A DNA stretch of 64,000 nt, taken from NCBI GenBank assembly GCA_026225395.1, contig JAMFSR010000013.1:62001-126000 (forward strand). The letters run 5' to 3'. This document shows positions 62,786-64,000 of this stretch, one piece after another; the stretch's first letter is position 1; each line of letters starts with the position of its first letter. This stretch comes from Granulicella sapmiensis (GTDB taxonomy: Bacteria > Acidobacteriota > Terriglobia > Terriglobales > Acidobacteriaceae). The translations under genes were made by a program, and so were the position numbers. The notes under the pieces are model-generated. The model saw only the letters and a program-made list of their open reading frames with translations. It was not told the origin of the DNA and made no database searches.

Positions 62786-64000
62786 CTACTGCGTCGCGGG
62801 ATTCCCCGCCCAATACCCATCCCGCGACGTCACCACAAACCCCGCATACCCCGGCGTCTTCAACTCAATCACATGAAACCCCGCCGTTGGCGACTGCGGT
62901 TGAAAGCTCAACACATACCTGTTCGGAATATGGTTCGAAAGCGTCTGCAAACTCTGCTCCATGCTCTTCTCATCCGTCAGCTTGAAGTACTCCCCACCCG
63001 TAAGCCGCGCCACCGTCTCCGGAATATTTCGCTTCAAGCTATCGGTAGCATCGATGGCCGCCATCTTCGCCAGCGCCAGCGGCGGCGCGAGCTGCGTAAG
63101 GCAATCGTAGGCCTGCACAATCTTGTTATGCGTAGCGTCGGGATCGGCATTAGGATCCTTGCCCATGCACCCATGCGGTGGGCCCGGATGTGCATTCTCA
63201 AACAGCCGTCCCGAGTTCGACATCGGGCTCACCGGAACCGTCGGCAGCTCCCGATGCGCATAGTGCGCCGCCTCCGACTTGCCCGTCGAAAACCCAATAC
63301 TGTAGATCGCCGTGTTCGTGTCCGTGATAGCCCGCAACGCTTCGTCAAGCTTCAGCGAGCTCCCGCGATCCAGCGTCTCACTCACCAGCAGAATCGCCCG
63401 CCGGTACGTCGTCGGCTGCTTGCGCAGCAAACTCACCGAGTATCCAATGCTATCCAGAATCGCCGCCCCGTTATCCCCCAGGCTCACGTCGTGTTCCGCA
63501 CCCTTTGCCTCACAGTTATCCAAATGCTTCTGTCGCGTACATCCCGGTTCGAGATCCAGAATCGCCTGCGCCGCCGCATCCACATTCGACGTAAAGTCCT
63601 GTTCCAGCGACGACCGGCTATCGAACGCCACCACCGCAATCCTATGTGGCACATTCCCCACCAGCGCATCGAGCATGGGCGCAAGCGCCTTGAACTTCTC
63701 ATACTCCCGCGTACCCGCACCCCCAATCTCGATGTCAACCACCAGCGCCAGCGGCTCACCGCCGGTATCCGGCTCAAGCCTCAGCTTCTGCGGAACCCCA
63801 TTGTCGGTAAGCGCAAAGTCATCAGCCGTCAGCGTAAAGACCAGGTTGTTATGCTTGTCGCGAACCAGCGCAGGCACAAGCACCAGCGTAGAGCTGGTCG
63901 TGATGGTATCGGTCTGCAACGGCCCATCAGAGGAAGCCTGCGCCACACCATACAAGCTCGTCGCAGCAAGAGCCACACAGCCGGCCGATAGAGCGACGTG
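62786..64000 (-). CDS. VWFA-related secreted protein, 5' end outside window
   Basis: About 405 codons are visible; the frame stays open to the window edge (ALSAGCVALAATSLYGVAQA), so the signal peptide begins outside. The sequence STLVLVPALVRDKHNNLVFT, DFALTDNGVPQKLRLE, GEPLALVVDIE, HRIAVVAFDSRSSLEQDF, RRAILLVSETLDRGSSLKL and AIYSIGFSTGK matches the acidobacterial VWFA-related domain; GGEYFKLTDEKSMEQSLQTL and NRYVLSFQPQSP close it. The usual DxSxS metal site is altered here (DIEIGG), so metal-dependent adhesion is doubtful. The role of these abundant secreted proteins is unknown. Confidence 0.88.
   Translation of the reverse strand, partial: HVALSAGCVALAATSLYGVAQASSDGPLQTDTITTSSTLVLVPALVRDKHNNLVFTLTADDFALTDNGVPQKLRLEPDTGGEPLALVVDIEIGGAGTREYEKFKALAPMLDALVGNVPHRIAVVAFDSRSSLEQDFTSNVDAAAQAILDLEPGCTRQKHLDNCEAKGAEHDVSLGDNGAAILDSIGYSVSLLRKQPTTYRRAILLVSETLDRGSSLKLDEALRAITDTNTAIYSIGFSTGKSEAAHYAHRELPTVPVSPMSNSGRLFENAHPGPPHGCMGKDPNADPDATHNKIVQAYDCLTQLAPPLALAKMAAIDATDSLKRNIPETVARLTGGEYFKLTDEKSMEQSLQTLSNHIPNRYVLSFQPQSPTAGFHVIELKTPGYAGFVVTSRDGYWAGNPATQ

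Noticed and set aside
1..64000. Insertion sequences, prophage genes and CRISPR arrays
   Set aside because: I looked for transposase, integrase, phage structural and Cas motifs and for regularly spaced repeats and saw none.

Overview
The window looks like chromosomal DNA of an Acidobacteriota member of the Terriglobia type (Granulicella, Edaphobacter or Terriglobus-like). The pointers are very large TonB-dependent-type outer membrane proteins with an N-terminal carboxypeptidase-regulatory-like domain, a VWFA-related secreted protein of the acidobacterial kind, long NHL/Ig secreted proteins, high GC and many glycoside hydrolases. The assignment rests on protein style, not on a marker gene.

Layout. 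1-7587 (-) is one very long open frame for a secreted mosaic protein (NHL, IPT, Ig-like and fibronectin modules) whose 3' end lies outside the window. 7658-12528 holds a small zinc-ribbon-like protein, a lone receiver-domain protein, a propeller-type histidine kinase with its LuxR-type partner and a possible small zinc-finger protein. 12529-15353 is a decayed stretch with a broken GH3 glycosidase, an intact threonine-dehydrogenase-like gene with a strong terminator, and a remnant on the minus strand that resembles a LacI C-terminus.

15288-27929 is an arabinan/arabinose utilisation region: a GH43 lipoprotein with three Ig-like domains, a LacI-family repressor, a minus-strand operon (TonB-type receptor, two GH43 endo-arabinanases), a deleted ribulokinase remnant and an intact L-arabinose isomerase. 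LacI-type palindromes lie before the first GH43 gene, before the receptor operon and before araB'-araA. 27954-33320 is a membrane-anchored winged-helix-like regulator divergent from a second large TonB-type barrel. 33628-38252 is a GH31 plus GH3 glycosidase pair, followed by a DUF1348 protein, a LacI and an IclR regulator.

40804-58240 is mostly housekeeping: tRNA-Gly(CCC), a CtpA-type protease, a PpiC/SurA-like chaperone, a YhaM-type exonuclease, a UPF0175/DUF3368 toxin-antitoxin pair with a nonsense codon in the toxin, aroC, def, fmt, rsmB, a Gfo/Idh oxidoreductase with an ATC at its apparent start, an FG-GAP protein, a PASTA protein and a CDF metal exporter. 56717-62368 repeats the regulator-plus-barrel layout, this time with two malectin-like domains on the regulator. 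The right end holds structured intergenic repeats and a VWFA-related protein cut by the window edge.

The most interesting pattern is the twice-seen divergent pair of a single-pass membrane protein with a DNA-binding-like N-terminus and a large outer membrane barrel, each with a clean palindrome just upstream of the regulator. Pseudogene decay (GH3, araB, PIN toxin) and structured repeats, one inserted in frame in a nuclease gene, are the other main signals.
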